Below, piece by piece: positions 47,568-59,162 of a stretch of DNA of 64,000 nucleotides (within the stretch, counting starts at the first letter, position 1; the number at the start of each line of letters is the position of its first letter). A model generated the notes under the pieces. The model saw only the letters and a list, made by a program, of their open reading frames with translations. It ran no database searches and had not been told where the DNA came from. The DNA comes from Cryptomeria japonica (taxonomy: Eukaryota; Streptophyta; Pinopsida; Cupressales; Cupressaceae): NCBI RefSeq assembly GCF_030272615.1, contig NC_081409.1, positions 208,427,190-208,491,189 on the forward strand, given 5' to 3'. Made by a program: the position numbers and the translations under genes.

Positions 47568-49092
47568 CTGCAACACACTAATGCCATAATTAATTAAAAC
47601 AAGTTACCATGGTTCATGCCTTGAAAAAATTAGAAATGCAATAATTAATAATGTCTCAATATCTTACCACGTTGATTGGCAATGTATTAGAAAATCATAA
47701 AGGAGTAAATGTAGGAGTCTTTTAATTAAGCAAAATGTAATAAAATTCTAAATGAAAAATTACAGGTAACTTCTCTAAATCAATACTTAATATTTTCTTA
47801 TTAGAATTTTATTACAAGTTCAAAGATCCCCCCCAAAATATATACTTTCTCACTATGCATTTCAAACAATTTTTTATTCTTAGATTTCTCCTATTATTTT
47901 TAAAATATGGCTCAATATACTGTATATAATTTGCTAATCAGCATATAACGCAAACATTTCTTCTCAGAAATGACGTTAATTTAGGATTTATGTCAAGCTC
48001 AACATACTTTCTTATTATGGAATATGCAACAATAATAATCATTTGTTTCATTGTAAATTCATTTCAACCATGTGGCATTTGCCTTACAAATATTTCACAG
48101 GTTATCATCCTCTTCTACCCATATTTCTTCCTGTTTCAGTTTAATAACATAAAGATAATGTGTATGAAGGATTACACACATCTCAGCTGCACAAAATTTC
48201 TTGAACAATAAAGGATCATAACAGTTAATTCATCTGAGGTCCATGGATACAATACAAAGTACAGAGATGACATTAAGAGAAGTGGATTTAATAGATTATA
48301 TATTAGAGTTGAGATCATTTATAAGATGTAATGTTGTTAAAATAGACGTAAATAATCAATGTAAATTATAACATGTAATAATTTGGTAAGAATTTTGAAG
48401 TCAAGAGTTAACACAATGAATTGAATAACACAACCACATAATTCAATCAAAATATCACCAGATTCATATATTATATTCTCAATATCTTTTACCATCAAGA
48501 GTTTTCAATACTTATCTGAATTTTGAGCACTTGGAGTGGTCATTCTCACTCTAAGAAGATTTCAGTGGTCTTGGCTCTCAGCTATGGCACATCTAGGAGG
48601 AACCAGTTCTTATTCAGAACCAACACAAATGCTTTCCAAGCATCAATACAGCATGCTCCAAAGTAATTACTCAACATGCATACAACATGCTCCGGAATAA
48701 TTACTCAACGTGCATAACGGCCCTAGCCAGGACAATCCCGAGTATATGTTGTACCCCAAGTTGGACACACATTGTGTGCCCCCTTCTCCAAGCCCATAGC
48801 CCAGCAAGCCTCTTCTTCTTCTTCTTCTTCTTCTTCTTCTTCCTTGAGTGGTTTCCATGCCCCTTCCAAGTCTCACATGAATGCTTTATATAACTGTTTA
48901 AGAGGTGATTTTGAACATCCTTTCGAAAAGATTTCCTTCTAATTATTATTTAAATAAATAATTATTCCTCCACTTTTATATAAGTTTTTATAAATATTCT
49001 TTATTAATCTCTCTTTTAACCAAAGGATCATGATATCCTTTATTTTTTCTCCCTTTTATTTATCTAGTGTTATTTCATAAATTTATCTTCTC
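47568..49092. other. Non-coding interval with a (TTC)n microsatellite
   Basis: AT-rich, with no exon recognised. A pure TTC run of about 10 units lies at 48811-48842. Confidence 0.6.
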
Positions 49093-49118
49093 TTGAGGAA
49101 AAAATCACATAACAAGTT

Positions 49119-49500
49119 TAGTGTTGGCCAAGAGCTTGCAACTTTGATTGCTTCCTATGGAATCCTGCCCAAGGCTTGGGATGCAATATGTAGTGTTTCC
49201 AAAAATAAAGAAGATAGTTTTCTTCTGATAGAAGATGAAGGTGTAGAACATGTGCTAGTTTCTAGATTTGTTATTATAAGTTTCAGCGTTGGCAAACTCC
49301 TTGGGAGGCAATATGTAATGTTTCCAGAAATAAAGAAGATAGTTTTCTTCTGATAGAAGATGGTGGTGTACTACATGTGCTAATTTCTAGATTTGTCGTT
49401 ATAAGTCTCAGTGTTGGCCGTGACCTTGCAACTTTGATTGCTTCTTGTGGAGTCCTACCCAAGGCTGAGGCAATATGTAAAGTTTCCAAAAGTAAAGAAG
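49119..49500 (+). repeat. Diverged coding-like direct repeats
   Basis: A unit with GTGTTGGC, CTTGCAACTTTGATTGCTTC, CCCAAGGCT and AAAGAAGATAGTTTTCTTC blocks appears about three times, with starts near 49120, 49285 and 49408. The plus-strand reading gives LATLIASYGILPKAW and IASCGVLPKAEAICKVSKSK, which look like a duplicated exon rather than a simple satellite. Confidence 0.6.
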
Positions 49501-49686
49501 AATTTCCAATATGTGGCTTTCCCTTTGTTTCATAAAGAAGAATTTACTGTCACTGATAGCATATGTGGAGAGTACAATATCCCGAATGAGAAAATCTACT
49601 TTGGCGGTCTCAAGGGTATTGATGCTAAATCAGACCTCGTTGACAAGGGAGCTATTAACAGACTCCTGCATATTCTAAAAAGTTAA
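49438..49686 (+). pseudogene. Unrecognised exon-like ORF (82 codons)
   Basis: The ORF ends with ICGEYNIPNEKIYFGGLKG and DKGAINRLLHILKS then a stop, a helix-rich, non-repetitive composition that could be coding. It continues from the direct repeats just upstream, where reading frames change. It resembles Armadillo-type helices only loosely, so no family is assigned. It lies on the opposite strand to the neighbouring gene fragments. Confidence 0.3.
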
Positions 49687-49795
49687 GATTTCAAACCTAA
49701 GGTGAATAGACCCCTTTTTCCATATTATAAAGCTGCTTTATGGTGAAGGATACCCGTTTTTCCATTTCAACACATTGCTCTAATTTGCAAACAAT

Positions 49796-50104
49796 TCAAT
49801 AACTACACACTTGCAGTTTTAAATCTAATTCAATTTTCTTTGTTGATTTTATTGTTAAAGTGATACATAATTGATCAGACTGACACTCTTTCCTTTTTGG
49901 GCTGAGTTTGCCTATATATATTAATATTATCATAACTGCTTCACACATAATATCATACAACTCATCTAAAAGTGCAGCATTAGCCCAAAACTTATTGATC
50001 TTGGCCTTACTAAAACTTAAAGCCATCAGTTCCTTGCATCGAAGGTATCTGTCACTTAGGAACTGAAGCTCCCAACTATAAGAGTTGATGTGCTTAAATG
50101 CCAT
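49796..50104 (-). pseudogene. Unrecognised exon-like ORF (about 50 coding-like residues)
   Basis: The first half reads like a conserved helical exon (YSWELQFLSDRYLRCKELM, then KINKFWANAALLDELYDIM). After about residue 58 it turns into AT-rich low-quality sequence, so only 49925-50104 looks coding. The family was not recognised. It is on the same strand as the PPCS, synthase and kelch fragments. Confidence 0.3.
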
Positions 50105-50726
50105 CCTCTAAAATAGGAAGCTAGAAATTTGTGATATATGTCAACTAGCTTTGAAATCTGTTGTTTTAAACTTTTAACATTTATTATGTTAGAACTTAGT
50201 CTTATACATTCATGTACGCTTGTTGATTCTCCATCTTTTTATGCAGAAAAATTATGCAGTCACAAATTTTTCAATTTTTTTTTTATCGGTAAAGGCAGAG
50301 CCAGATTTAAACTTATTTGTATTAATAAGTTTAAATACATATGTTTGTCACAAAATTCTCAGACATTCAAAAATCCCTGCTCTTTGAGAGCAAAGAGAAT
50401 TCACCAAAACCTGAAAAGTTTTAAACTTATGTTTTAGCTGTTTTTCTAAACCATTAGAGGGTTTCATAGTCTAGGAAAGCAAACAGACTATTAACGATAG
50501 AGGCAGATTTCCACCTGCCTAGAACAGAGTTTTTGAGCTTAAAATTAAACCTTAGAGAAATATACATATATAATTAGTATCCAATAATCAAAATGAGGAA
50601 TCCACAGAAAGCCTAGCTTGAAGAGGGAGTGTCGGGTTGTTGCAACTGCTTCCTAGGATGACCTCGGCCTCTGCCTCTGCTTGCAATTTCCTGTAGAGCT
50701 TAAGCTGACGGGTGCTCCTTCCTTTC

Positions 50727-51252
50727 TCATCCACGTCCTCTGCATGGAGGGCGACCTCTACCACGGCCAATTCCAGTCCCACGGTGACCCCTGGAAGCAC
50801 GACCCCTGCTAGCCTGATCCAAATGTGGGTTTTCCTCTTCTGGTTTCGGAGGCAGGATACCATTGAGTCTTGCAAACTGAATAAGGTCCTCCTCCCTTCC
50901 AAGGTCTTCTGAATCCTCTCCCAGAAACCGCCATTTGAGATAGCCAAGGCCAACACCCGCAAACACTCTATGCCTATCCAGGTCCTTCCCTTTCAAATCA
51001 AGCAGGAAGGGATAATACTTGATCAATTCTCCATGAGCGTTAAAGAGGATTCTATCTCCTGGCCGAGGGACCCCAGAATCATGAATTGCTTTGTTTAGAA
51101 TTTCCTGGAGCTCTTGGGTAACTTCCTCCGGGAAGAGCTTCTTGGTGAGAGACCAGACTGCCTGCTTGGCGAGTTTTAGGTCAAGTAGGGAGGCAACAAA
51201 CCTTGAAGAAATGCTGGTGTTATCCCGAGGATATTCATCTCTGTTGAAACTT
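50727..51252 (-). CDS. Exon of an unrecognised protein with an RG-rich tail
   Basis: An acceptor-like TTTCAACAG precedes an uninterrupted reading of about 170 codons: FVASLLDLKLAKQAVWSL, KLFPEEVTQELQEILNKA, GVPRPGDRILFNAHGELI, KYYPFLLDLKGKDLD, RFLGEDSEDLG and LNGILPPKPEEENP. The end is rich in RG (RGRASRGHRG, GRGRGRPPCRGRG), then a stop at 50727. The mixed, conserved-looking composition suggests a real gene. RG tails often bind RNA, but no family is recognised. It may be the last exon of a gene or a captured fragment. Confidence 0.5.
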
Positions 51253-53316
51253 ATTAATACAAATTTTTCAATTTTACAAGGCCTTTAGCACACAAATTTT
51301 CTTTTATCCAACCAAGATAAAATACTTGTTGGTCAAAGGAAGGAAAAATAATTGGTCTTTCTAAGTACAATTGTCATTGAAGTGAGTCAAATGTTATTGT
51401 GATTGAGCAATGGTCAAGTGATTGAGACGGCCATCATAATGCGAAACATCCAGGGTGGAACCTTGGTGAGAACAGCTCATAATATTAGTATGTTCAGCTA
51501 GTTTCACATTTTTGTAACCCAATATTTGTTATTTCAATATTTCCATGTTGGGGTCCAGGCACTTGGTGAATGACCTTGTGAGAAGATCATTCATTTTGTT
51601 GAGCTATTAATGATTGAATATTATTATCACTTATGTTGCATAAGACGAGAAATTTAATTGAACACCTGTTTTGTTACCTAGGAATTAACAAGAAAATCTA
51701 TAAAACATATACTGTTATACACCTTTATTGTAAACAGTAACCACATCTAACCAAATATACCATGTCATATAGAATGACAAGGCCTCACATTCACTGATGC
51801 TTGCATAACAACGGCATGCATACATAAAGGATAGTGCATATGTGCCATTTATAATACACATAGCTGAAAGAGCCTTAAAGATGGACCTTTCTTTTATTGG
51901 TTTACGAGAGGTTGGTTTTTTTCATGTGTAGTTGTGTGTACATACAAAGAGTAAATTTTACCTAAGGCTATCTCCAAACAGCCTAACAATAATTTACAAC
52001 CACTAGAGTTGAGACTATCAATTGAATTGGACACTTAACAAACTATGCTAACAAAGGACAATCAAGACTCAGAAATCAACAATTCAAAAATGGACCATCT
52101 TTAATTGGTTTAAGAGAGGTTGGTTATTTTTTTGTGTGGTTATGTGCAGACACAAGGTGCAAATTAAAGTTACCTAAGACTATCTCCAATTAGGCTAACA
52201 ATAATTTACAATAACTAGGACTGAGATTATCAATTGGACTTAACACTAGACAAACTATGCTAACTACGAACAAACGAGACTCAAAAATCAACAATCAGAA
52301 AATTGACTAATTGTTAGAAACAAAGATCAGTGAATCAATGGATTCAAATGCAACTGTGAGATGAAATGGTCAAGATGAAAAGTGCTTAGAATTTTCCGTT
52401 GATGCTACCTGTGAAATTTGGGAGCTGATGGACCTATAGAATAAGGCCACCCTATGCCAAACAGCCTACCAAATAGAATTGACCAATCCTAACAATCACC
52501 ATGGCAGAATTGTGTAAGTTAGGAAGCTTGACCAGGGAGTAAGTAGACACTTAAAATCAAGGGAACCCAGGGACACATCCCCGACCTTTTTAGATGTGTC
52601 CCCATTTCCAAGATGTTTTAAGGATGGGGGGACACCTAGTGGACATCCCCTAGCCATCCCCAAAAATTGGAAAATCATAGGAAACGTCCCCATAGGAAAT
52701 CATAGGGGGACATGGCAGGAGACTGGAAGGGATGGTTGACCATCCTCAAGATATCCCCCAAAGTCAAACGTCCTGGGGACAGCCAACCGTCCCCTTCAAA
52801 AAGTGACATTAAAGGATGAGGAAATGAATTTTGTTTTGATGTTGCCATACTCATTTATACTTTGGAGATGGTGACATGCCTATAGATGGCAGAATTATGG
52901 CTAATTTTTTTATTTTGAGAAACCATGAAGTGCAGTTCCCCGTTTTCTAATAATGTGGTAAAACATGTCAAGGGAGCTATTGTTGAAAAGTTATGAAAAT
53001 GGTCTAAATTCATTTACTGAATTTTCACTCACCCTCTTGGACATGTCCATGCTAGTATTTGTACTCATCTTTTTGTGTGCAGTGTGCTTTCAGCTCCCCA
53101 AGGAGACCTTTCAGTTTCTTGTAACTGTCTCTTTATATTCTGAGAGTTTTATAAGATTAAAAATACAGTAAAAAATAATTCTCGTGGATATTATTTAACT
53201 CAAAAACGAGTTAAAAATATTATGACCTTGACCTTAAACTTTGTAATAAAAAGATAGATCCCAGATTAAAAATGATGAGCAAATGATTGCATAATGCAGC
53301 TGTAGATACTCACTTC
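51253..53316. other. Non-coding interval with duplications and GGGGAC-rich repeat
   Basis: 51881-52089 and 52090-52290 form a diverged tandem duplication (period about 209 bp; shared words TGGACC, TTGGTTTA, GAGAGGTTGGTT, CTATCTCCAA, TAACAATAATTTACAA). 52555-52800 is rich in GGGGAC/GTCCCC words. No exon was recognised. Confidence 0.6.
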
Positions 53317-53893
53317 TTTTCATTCCATTCTCGCCAAGGTGCCACAACATTCAGCTTAAAGCAAACCTAACATGGTTGTTTCCTAATCATGTGCATTCAT
53401 GTGCAACTGCATCTGCCACAACTTCTCTAGCAACGTCCTTTGCGATCGCAAGTTGGGCAATGATGTTCCTAGTAAATACTTTCTTTCATAGATTGCACCA
53501 GCTCTCAAACATGGAAAGACATAATCTCTTACAAATTCTTCTTTCAGATCCTGAATGGTAAATTGGCTTGCACCACTAGCCGTAGCCCTTTCTTCTAAGT
53601 CTTCAGTTTCACCAAGACCCTGCCCAATATCTGCAATCAGCCATAGTTTTCCCTCAACCAAGGGACAATTACTAATGAGTCAAGTCCACCACTATAGGCC
53701 AAAACCACTTTATTTAATTTCACAGATTCCTCTATTTCTTCCTTTGGTGTTTTTGTCCTTCCTTCAATAACTAATGCCACTTTAGCCATTGAAATTTGGG
53801 AGACTTTGCTTGAACATTTTGTATTTTGAGTGATACTTTCTCCTGCCAATTTGCTTGATAAAATCTTTCCACCGACTTCAAGTATTATCAATC
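53317..53893 (-). pseudogene. Argininosuccinate synthase fragment
   Basis: Arginine-synthesis enzyme joining citrulline and aspartate, plastid-located in plants. Reading from 53891 down: a basic/acidic leader, then [15 protein letters not shown] (the SGGLD ATP-pyrophosphatase loop), [43 protein letters not shown], and [18 protein letters not shown]. In another frame come [31 protein letters not shown] and KLNVVAPWREWNEK, up to a GTGAGT donor. Defects are a frameshift with loss of about 7 residues near 53645, a second near 53465, a stop after HECT, and a small indel near 53345. The C-terminal half is absent. Its left neighbour in transcript order is the kelch fragment, with no spacer. Confidence 0.88.
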
Positions 53894-54390
53894 ATTAAAG
53901 CCACCAAGAGCATACAAAGCTCCACCCAAAATTGTTCTTGCTAAAGCAAATCGTTTTTGAAGCATGGTTCCATAGGGTATCCAACTGCCAAGAAAGGGGT
54001 CAAACATCTCCACATTAGAAATATATTCTACCCCATTTCCACCACCCAATACAAATAATTTTCTATCTAGCCTCTACACAGCTTCATTGATAGGCATGTA
54101 GTCCATGAATTACTCTCTTGATCATACTGTTCGACACTATTATACCACAAACTTCCATTGCCACCACCAAATACATAAATGCATTTGTCCAGAATAGTTG
54201 CCGCGACATATGAGTGAACACTAGGCATTGGTGCAAGAGATTTGATTGTGTCTATTTGTGGTGAACATGCATCAAGTGTATTCAACCACAAATCTTGGTC
54301 TCCATTATATCCCCCTAGGAGAAAGATTGAAATCACTATTTTTTTTGGCTCTTCATGACTATATATGTATGCTAATTCATCCAAGGACAT
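53894..54390 (-). pseudogene. Kelch-repeat protein fragment (DCD-kelch type)
   Basis: From 54390 down: ELAYIYSHEEPKKI, FLLGGYNGDQDLWLNTLDA, APMPSVHSYVAATIL and YVFGGGNGSLWYNSVEQYD. After a frame break near 54070 come KLFVLGGGNGVEYISNVEM, MLQKRFALARTIL and LYALGGFND, then a stop. These are consecutive kelch blades with the GG and Y/W signatures, in the order seen in plant proteins that join a DCD domain to kelch repeats. The last blades are missing, and the sequence runs directly into the synthase fragment. A beta-propeller mediates protein contacts. Confidence 0.82.
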
Positions 54391-55190
54391 GCTTAAGAAG
54401 CAGTTCCACCTTAAGTTTCATTTGCAAGGACATAGGGAGCAGGAGTTGGAGTTCATTCCGCAGAGTCATAGCTTATTGCAGGGCCCGTTCGAGAGTAACT
54501 TGTTGATCCAGTTAAATAACCACCATTTGGAGTTACTTCCCTTCCAATAACTATTCAAGTCACTTAACTTTTTCCTCTAGAGTTTGAAATTTTGTATCCA
54601 TTCTTATCTATTTTTGCTCCAAAACTTGAAACTCTACTGCATGTTGGGCATGCCGGGAGTCATCATGAGTGTTCTTCCCACAGCTTCTTAACTCAGTTAT
54701 TTCTTGTTGCACCTAAACTAAAGATGAGTCTTGGCACTCTATATAATTTTGCAAATTATCAGCCATATGCTCTTGAGCTCCTTGTACTCATTATCCTCCA
54801 TTCCTCCTAGCTAAAGACACTTCTAAATTATCGAGATGTTTTCTTTGCTTAAATTCTGATACTCTTTTATGAAATCAGGAATTGATAGATTAGCAAAAAA
54901 CTTGCGCAAATAAGGACTCTCTCCAATGTTTTTAGTGCAGCCAAAACTATCAATCTATTTGCAAGGTATTGCGTAGGATCCATATCTTCCTCTACTTGGT
55001 CCAAGACTCGATGCTTCTATGCATTCACACTCTGTGTAGATGCAACCTTCTCCATCGTTTTATTGGCTCCTTGAGGGTCCTCACAACTGTATTGGGCCCT
55101 GATTGCATTTGCTTGAAAGTTCTTGAAGCCTTTGTGACAAATCCATTTTGTGTGCACGTTGTTTATCATAGCGGCCAAAAAATCAGATTT
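54391..55190 (-). pseudogene. Upstream part of the kelch gene fragment (coiled-coil-like, many stops)
   Basis: Minus-strand reading across 54540-54830 gives heptad-like text (VQQEITELRSCGKN, then FQVLEQK and FQTLEEKVK) interrupted by several TAG/TAA/TGA codons. Around 55060-55180, MDLSQRLQELSSKCNQ is readable. Plant DCD-kelch proteins have such a coiled coil before the propeller, which supports continuity. The DCD domain itself was not located. Confidence 0.45.
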
Positions 55191-56118
55191 CTTTAAGGAG
55201 TTTTATGGTGTTTGGCAAGTATTCACATTAATCTTCAAAATTTGCTTTGATGGCTCGCTTTATTTGGTTCTAGCATTTTTCATTTGATGCAATTTCTAAC
55301 AGAATGCCTTGTTTATACCTTTACATTTGGTTGCATGTCTTTATATTCTATGGTGCGCTGCATATTCATGTTTTGTCTAGAAGATTAAATGTTCGATAGA
55401 TGGATAATTATGCAATGCCCATCAGTCTTCGACAAGGTTTTAAAAACCTTGTTGAGGGCCGATGTAGGTTTTCAAACCTCAACACCCAATGTTGATACTA
55501 ATCGAAAACAATTCATTTGCAAATGACGAGCTTTGCATTGGAGATGAATTTTATCTCTTTGCGCAAATCACACAATGCTTTTATAAAGAAAACTTAAGGA
55601 TATTTGTTGGGGCTCTTCCTTTGTTTTAGCTTATGGCTCAACTCTATTGGCACCCAACAAGGTTGTCACAACCTTGCCAAGATCCGACGGATTTTTCAAA
55701 CTTTGTAAATATTTCAAAATTCTTTCAGCTTTTTGGATGCAACATAATTTTAAAAGAATTGATAACTTTCTAAGTTTAAATCTTGAAATTGGTAAATCAT
55801 GAGCCCAATCAAAAAATGTAAAATCTCATAACTTTTGACTACGGACTCATCTTTGCATAAAATTTTGACCACATGATGTATCGCAATCCCAAAGCATAAC
55901 CTAGCATTTGTTTGTCCTAGACATTCAAAATCCAAATTTTGGCATTTTTGTAACCTGCCCCATGAAAAATCAAAACTTCAAAATATCCCAATTGGCAAGG
56001 AATTTTGATCTGAGAATTGATCACACAGCTTGAAATATCACCAAAAACAACTTTGCAAAAATATTTCCTTTTATCTCTTATCAATTGTCAAATTTAATTA
56101 TTTTTGTGAACCAGAGGT
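55191..56118. other. Intergenic sequence, no gene seen
   Basis: Contains a perfect 9-bp-arm palindrome CAAGGTTTTAAAAACCTTG at 55433-55451 and repeated CTTGTTGAGG/CCTTGCC words nearby. No exon was recognised. Confidence 0.5.
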
Positions 56119-56123
56119 AAACC
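56119..56123. repeat. Copia-2 target site duplication, left (AAACC)
   Basis: Matches AAACC at 63074-63078. Confidence 0.93.
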
Positions 56124-56924
56124 TGTTAATGTAGTAGCTATGGTCGTATCCTTTAGGTCGACATAGCAAATGGTAAATGTGTGAATGGCCTATCAGCCTT
56201 ACACATTTAAAAAGTTCGATATGATTCTAATACTTGTCGATTTCATAATGTCTATGTGTATTTATCTAACCTGCCACCTTTGAACATGACGTGTTCATTA
56301 TGACATAACTAATCCTTAACAAATAGACGGGTTGATTAGAATATAAATCGCTCCATATGAAGAGGTGTGTTGGTCAATATAAAAGACGACTTGATGAAGG
56401 AGACGTGTTGGTTGGTGACCCCTATGCATAGGTATAAAGTTCGATCTTATCTTCCCTCATTATCAATCGAATCAACACAATCATCATCTCCAACAGTGCG
56501 TATCATCTACAGCAAGCAGATCATGTCTTCTTCATTGCAGTTCGAGGTTGTTCTGAGGTAAATCGTATACATTCCATACTTCATATTGATCACGACTTGT
56601 GTAATAATCTCCATCTGCAGATTGACCCCATATTACAGCAGTGTATCCTCATCTTCAAGGCAAATCGTCTAATATAGAAGGTGGATTTATCAGCATAGAC
56701 TGATAAAAAGTAGTTCGGATTTATTACTTCTATCTAGGGTGAATTTGCATCATCCCTTAGCTTCAAGTGTGAAGCAATTTCTTGTAAAGACTCTTGTTTT
56801 ATCAAAAGAATTAATATCTCTTTGTTGCTAGGTTTTTCACCTTCAAGAGGAAGGTTTTCCCAGGGTAATCTTTGTGCAATTGTGTGAATTGTTGTTTATC
56901 TAATCTGATCACCAAAATTTAACA
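56124..56924 (+). repeat. Copia-2 5' LTR
   Basis: Begins TGTTAATGTAGTAGC and ends TTTAACA next to the PBS. It shares almost all words with 62273-63073. Confidence 0.95.
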
Positions 56925-56937
56925 TGGTATCAGAGCC
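56925..56937 (+). other. Copia-2 primer binding site (initiator tRNA-Met)
   Basis: TGGTATCAGAGCC directly follows the 5' LTR. Confidence 0.95.
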
Positions 56938-57026
56938 ACAATGAAATAAGATTGTGATCAGATTTCCTACAACTGCAAAGTTTTCTCCTATCTCTCGCCT
57001 TCAACAAGAAACTCCAAGCCTCGAAA

Positions 57027-57803
57027 ATGGTGAATGATCTTAAAGTCGAGGATAGGCTTGAGGGTGCGTCAAACTTCACCTCATGGAAGTTCAGAGTCCT
57101 CATTGCAATTGAAGAAAATGATCTCCTCCAAGTTGTGGAGGAAAAGGATTTAACTGAACCTGAAGATCATGAGGAGAAGCTTCGATTCAAGAAGAATGCC
57201 ATCAAAGCAAAGAAGATATTAATCGACTCCGTGAGGGATCACTTAGTGCCTCTCATCTCTAAGATGACAACTGCGAGAGATATGTTCAAGACCTTGGAAG
57301 GTTTATATGAGATTAACCACACAAGTAAGCTCTTGCGTTGAGGCAACAACTTCATCAAGTAAAGATGGCAAAAAGAGAATCAATTATCTTTCTTCATGAA
57401 GATATCAGAATTGAGAGATCAACTGAATGCAATTGGAGACCAAGTGATTGATAAAGACCTTGTCATGTTGGCTTTGAATGGCCTTCCTCACTCATGGGAG
57501 CCATTTATCCAAAGCATAAGTGGAAGATCCAAATTACCTAAGTTTGATCGACTCCATGCGGATTGCATTCAAGAAGAATCAAGATTGGCGGCTAGAGGAA
57601 TTGTCAAAGGTTCTCAAAATGAAGACACTCTTGTTCTTGCCACCCAATCCACCAAGAAATGAAAGAATTGGAAGAAGGGAAATTTCAAAAGAAATAGAGA
57701 CCAGAGATCAGATTCCGCACCTGATTCAAAGAAGAAGAAGAAAGATTTATCTCACATCCAATGCTTTAGATGTGACAAGTTTGGTCACTATGCAAGGGAT
57801 TGT
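57027..57803 (+). pseudogene. Copia-2 Gag (frameshifted)
   Basis: Starts MVNDLKVEDRLEGASNF, then TSWKFRVLIAIEENDL, a UBN2-type copia Gag. The first frame stops at 57341. A second frame (57396-57662) continues with MKISELRDQLNAIG, VMLALNGLPHSWEPF and ADCIQEESR. The CCHC knuckle CFRCDKFGHYARDC lies at 57762-57803 in a third frame. At least two frameshifts therefore separate the parts, and no intact Gag can be made. Confidence 0.9.
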
Positions 57804-58433
57804 TTGACAAGACCTAAGCAAAAAGGGGCAAACATAAATGAAGTCTCTACTCAGAAGGAAACTGAAGATAACTCCAATGGATTCCTTTTCATATCAGCAT
57901 TATCAAGCAATGTTCCTACGGATAGTGATACCTGGCTGATTGATAGTGGAGCCTCTAGACACATCACCGACTATCATGAACACTTTTCAGATTTGGTGGA
58001 GGAGTCCAATATCCAAGTGATCATTGCAAATGATGCACGCTATTCAGTAAGAGGGTATGGTGCTACATCTCTCAACCTAGAATCTAGAGTATCACTTCAC
58101 CTAAGTGATGTTTTGTTCGTGCAGGGAATCAAGAGAAACCTTGTGTCTATTTCAACCTTGGAGGATAAAGGCTATCAAATTGCATTTTTTGAAGGAAGAG
58201 TTCTAGCATGACCAAAGAACTCCAACATCAAGACTACTCGTGTGATCGGGAATCGACATGAGAGTTTGAATAAGCTTTCCACTCTTCCAATCCAAGCTCT
58301 TCTTCATGATTCTTCCAGTTCCAATGAACTTTGGCATAGAAGACTTGGGCATCTTCATTTCAAGGCTCTTCCATCACTGGAGAAGATGGTGAAAGGTATT
58401 CCTAAACTTAATCATGTACATGATGGTACTTGT
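57804..58433 (+). pseudogene. Copia-2 protease and start of GAG-pre-integrase
   Basis: The open frame 57804-58211 contains DTWLIDSGASRHITD, with the catalytic DSG at 57942-57950 intact, followed by FVQGIKRNLVSISTL. A stop at about 58209 precedes a second open stretch with NELWHRRLGHLHFKAL, the GAG-pre-integrase His-rich part. It is cut at 58433 by the nested insertion; the missing half resumes at 59168. Confidence 0.9.
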
Positions 58434-58636
58434 TGTGAATGTTTTCAATTTTCTATTCAATGAGCAAGATATATAATGTTATTGTATATTTCATGTAATA
58501 GTTAATTCACTATATAATAAGTCTGATTATTATATGGTATGTAGCAGATGGAGAAAGAGCATTTATTAATTTCGATGTTTTTCCCACATTTCACCGATCG
58601 ATATATATATATGCAAATAAAGGAGATCAAGCAATA

Positions 58637-58675
58637 CCTTGACCGGTCATGTCTATTAGACATGACCGATCAAGA
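58637..58675. repeat. Small inverted repeat in the 729-bp insertion
   Basis: CTTGACCGGTCATGTCTA faces TTAGACATGACCGATCAAG, with arms of about 17 bp and one mismatch. Confidence 0.85.
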
Positions 58676-58707
58676 TATTACTTGATCGGGTCTCTTCAAA
58701 CCATAAT

Positions 58708-58880
58708 CGTGTTAACCGATACCAATCGGTGTGTATGCAATTAACAATAAACCCGATACCAATCGGTGTGTATGCAATTTAACAATAAACCCGATACCAA
58801 TCGGTATTCTGTGCATTACGATTTGTGACCGATGTTAATCGATATTTAGGCATTGGTTAAGAACCCGATTGTTAATCGGG
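58708..58880. repeat. ACCGATACCAATCGGT tandem units
   Basis: Three close copies of a unit (CCGATACCAATCGGTGTGTA then CAATAAAC) of about 47-49 bp, followed by two decayed copies with ACCGATGTTAATCGAT and CCCGATTGTTAATCGGG. Each unit core is itself a palindrome (CCGAT...ATCGG). Confidence 0.85.
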
Positions 58881-59162
58881 ATTTATATGCAAGGTTATAT
58901 ATATATATGAATCGAGGAATACGATCACAGCAAGATCGTATATATGTGAATATCTACATAAGTTTTGAGTTATCATGCATACAATTATTGGTATAAGATA
59001 AAACTGAAAATAACATATCGAAGAGTAATTATAATAATCATCAGACAAAGGAATGATAACTGAAGTCTTATCATAGTCTATTGATGAGATAGATGATTGA
59101 ATGAGAGACTTCATTTATCTCTCATTCAATCATTTATCTTACCAAGGCTATCATGTTCAACA

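Larger units (their letters stand above)
58434..59162. mobile_element. 729-bp TG...CA insertion (solo-LTR-like) in Copia-2 pol
   Basis: It begins TGTGAATG and ends TTCAACA, and CTTGT flanks both sides (58429-58433 and 59163-59167). A TG...CA sequence with a 5-bp duplication is the signature of a solo LTR or a short non-autonomous LTR element. It has no ORF, PBS or PPT. Inside are tandem ACCCGATACCAATCGGT units and a small hairpin, listed separately. Confidence 0.75.

Noticed and set aside
58637-58675. Rho-independent terminator-like hairpin
   Set aside because: The sequence is plant nuclear DNA, and there is no downstream T-run. It is part of a repeat inside the nested insertion.
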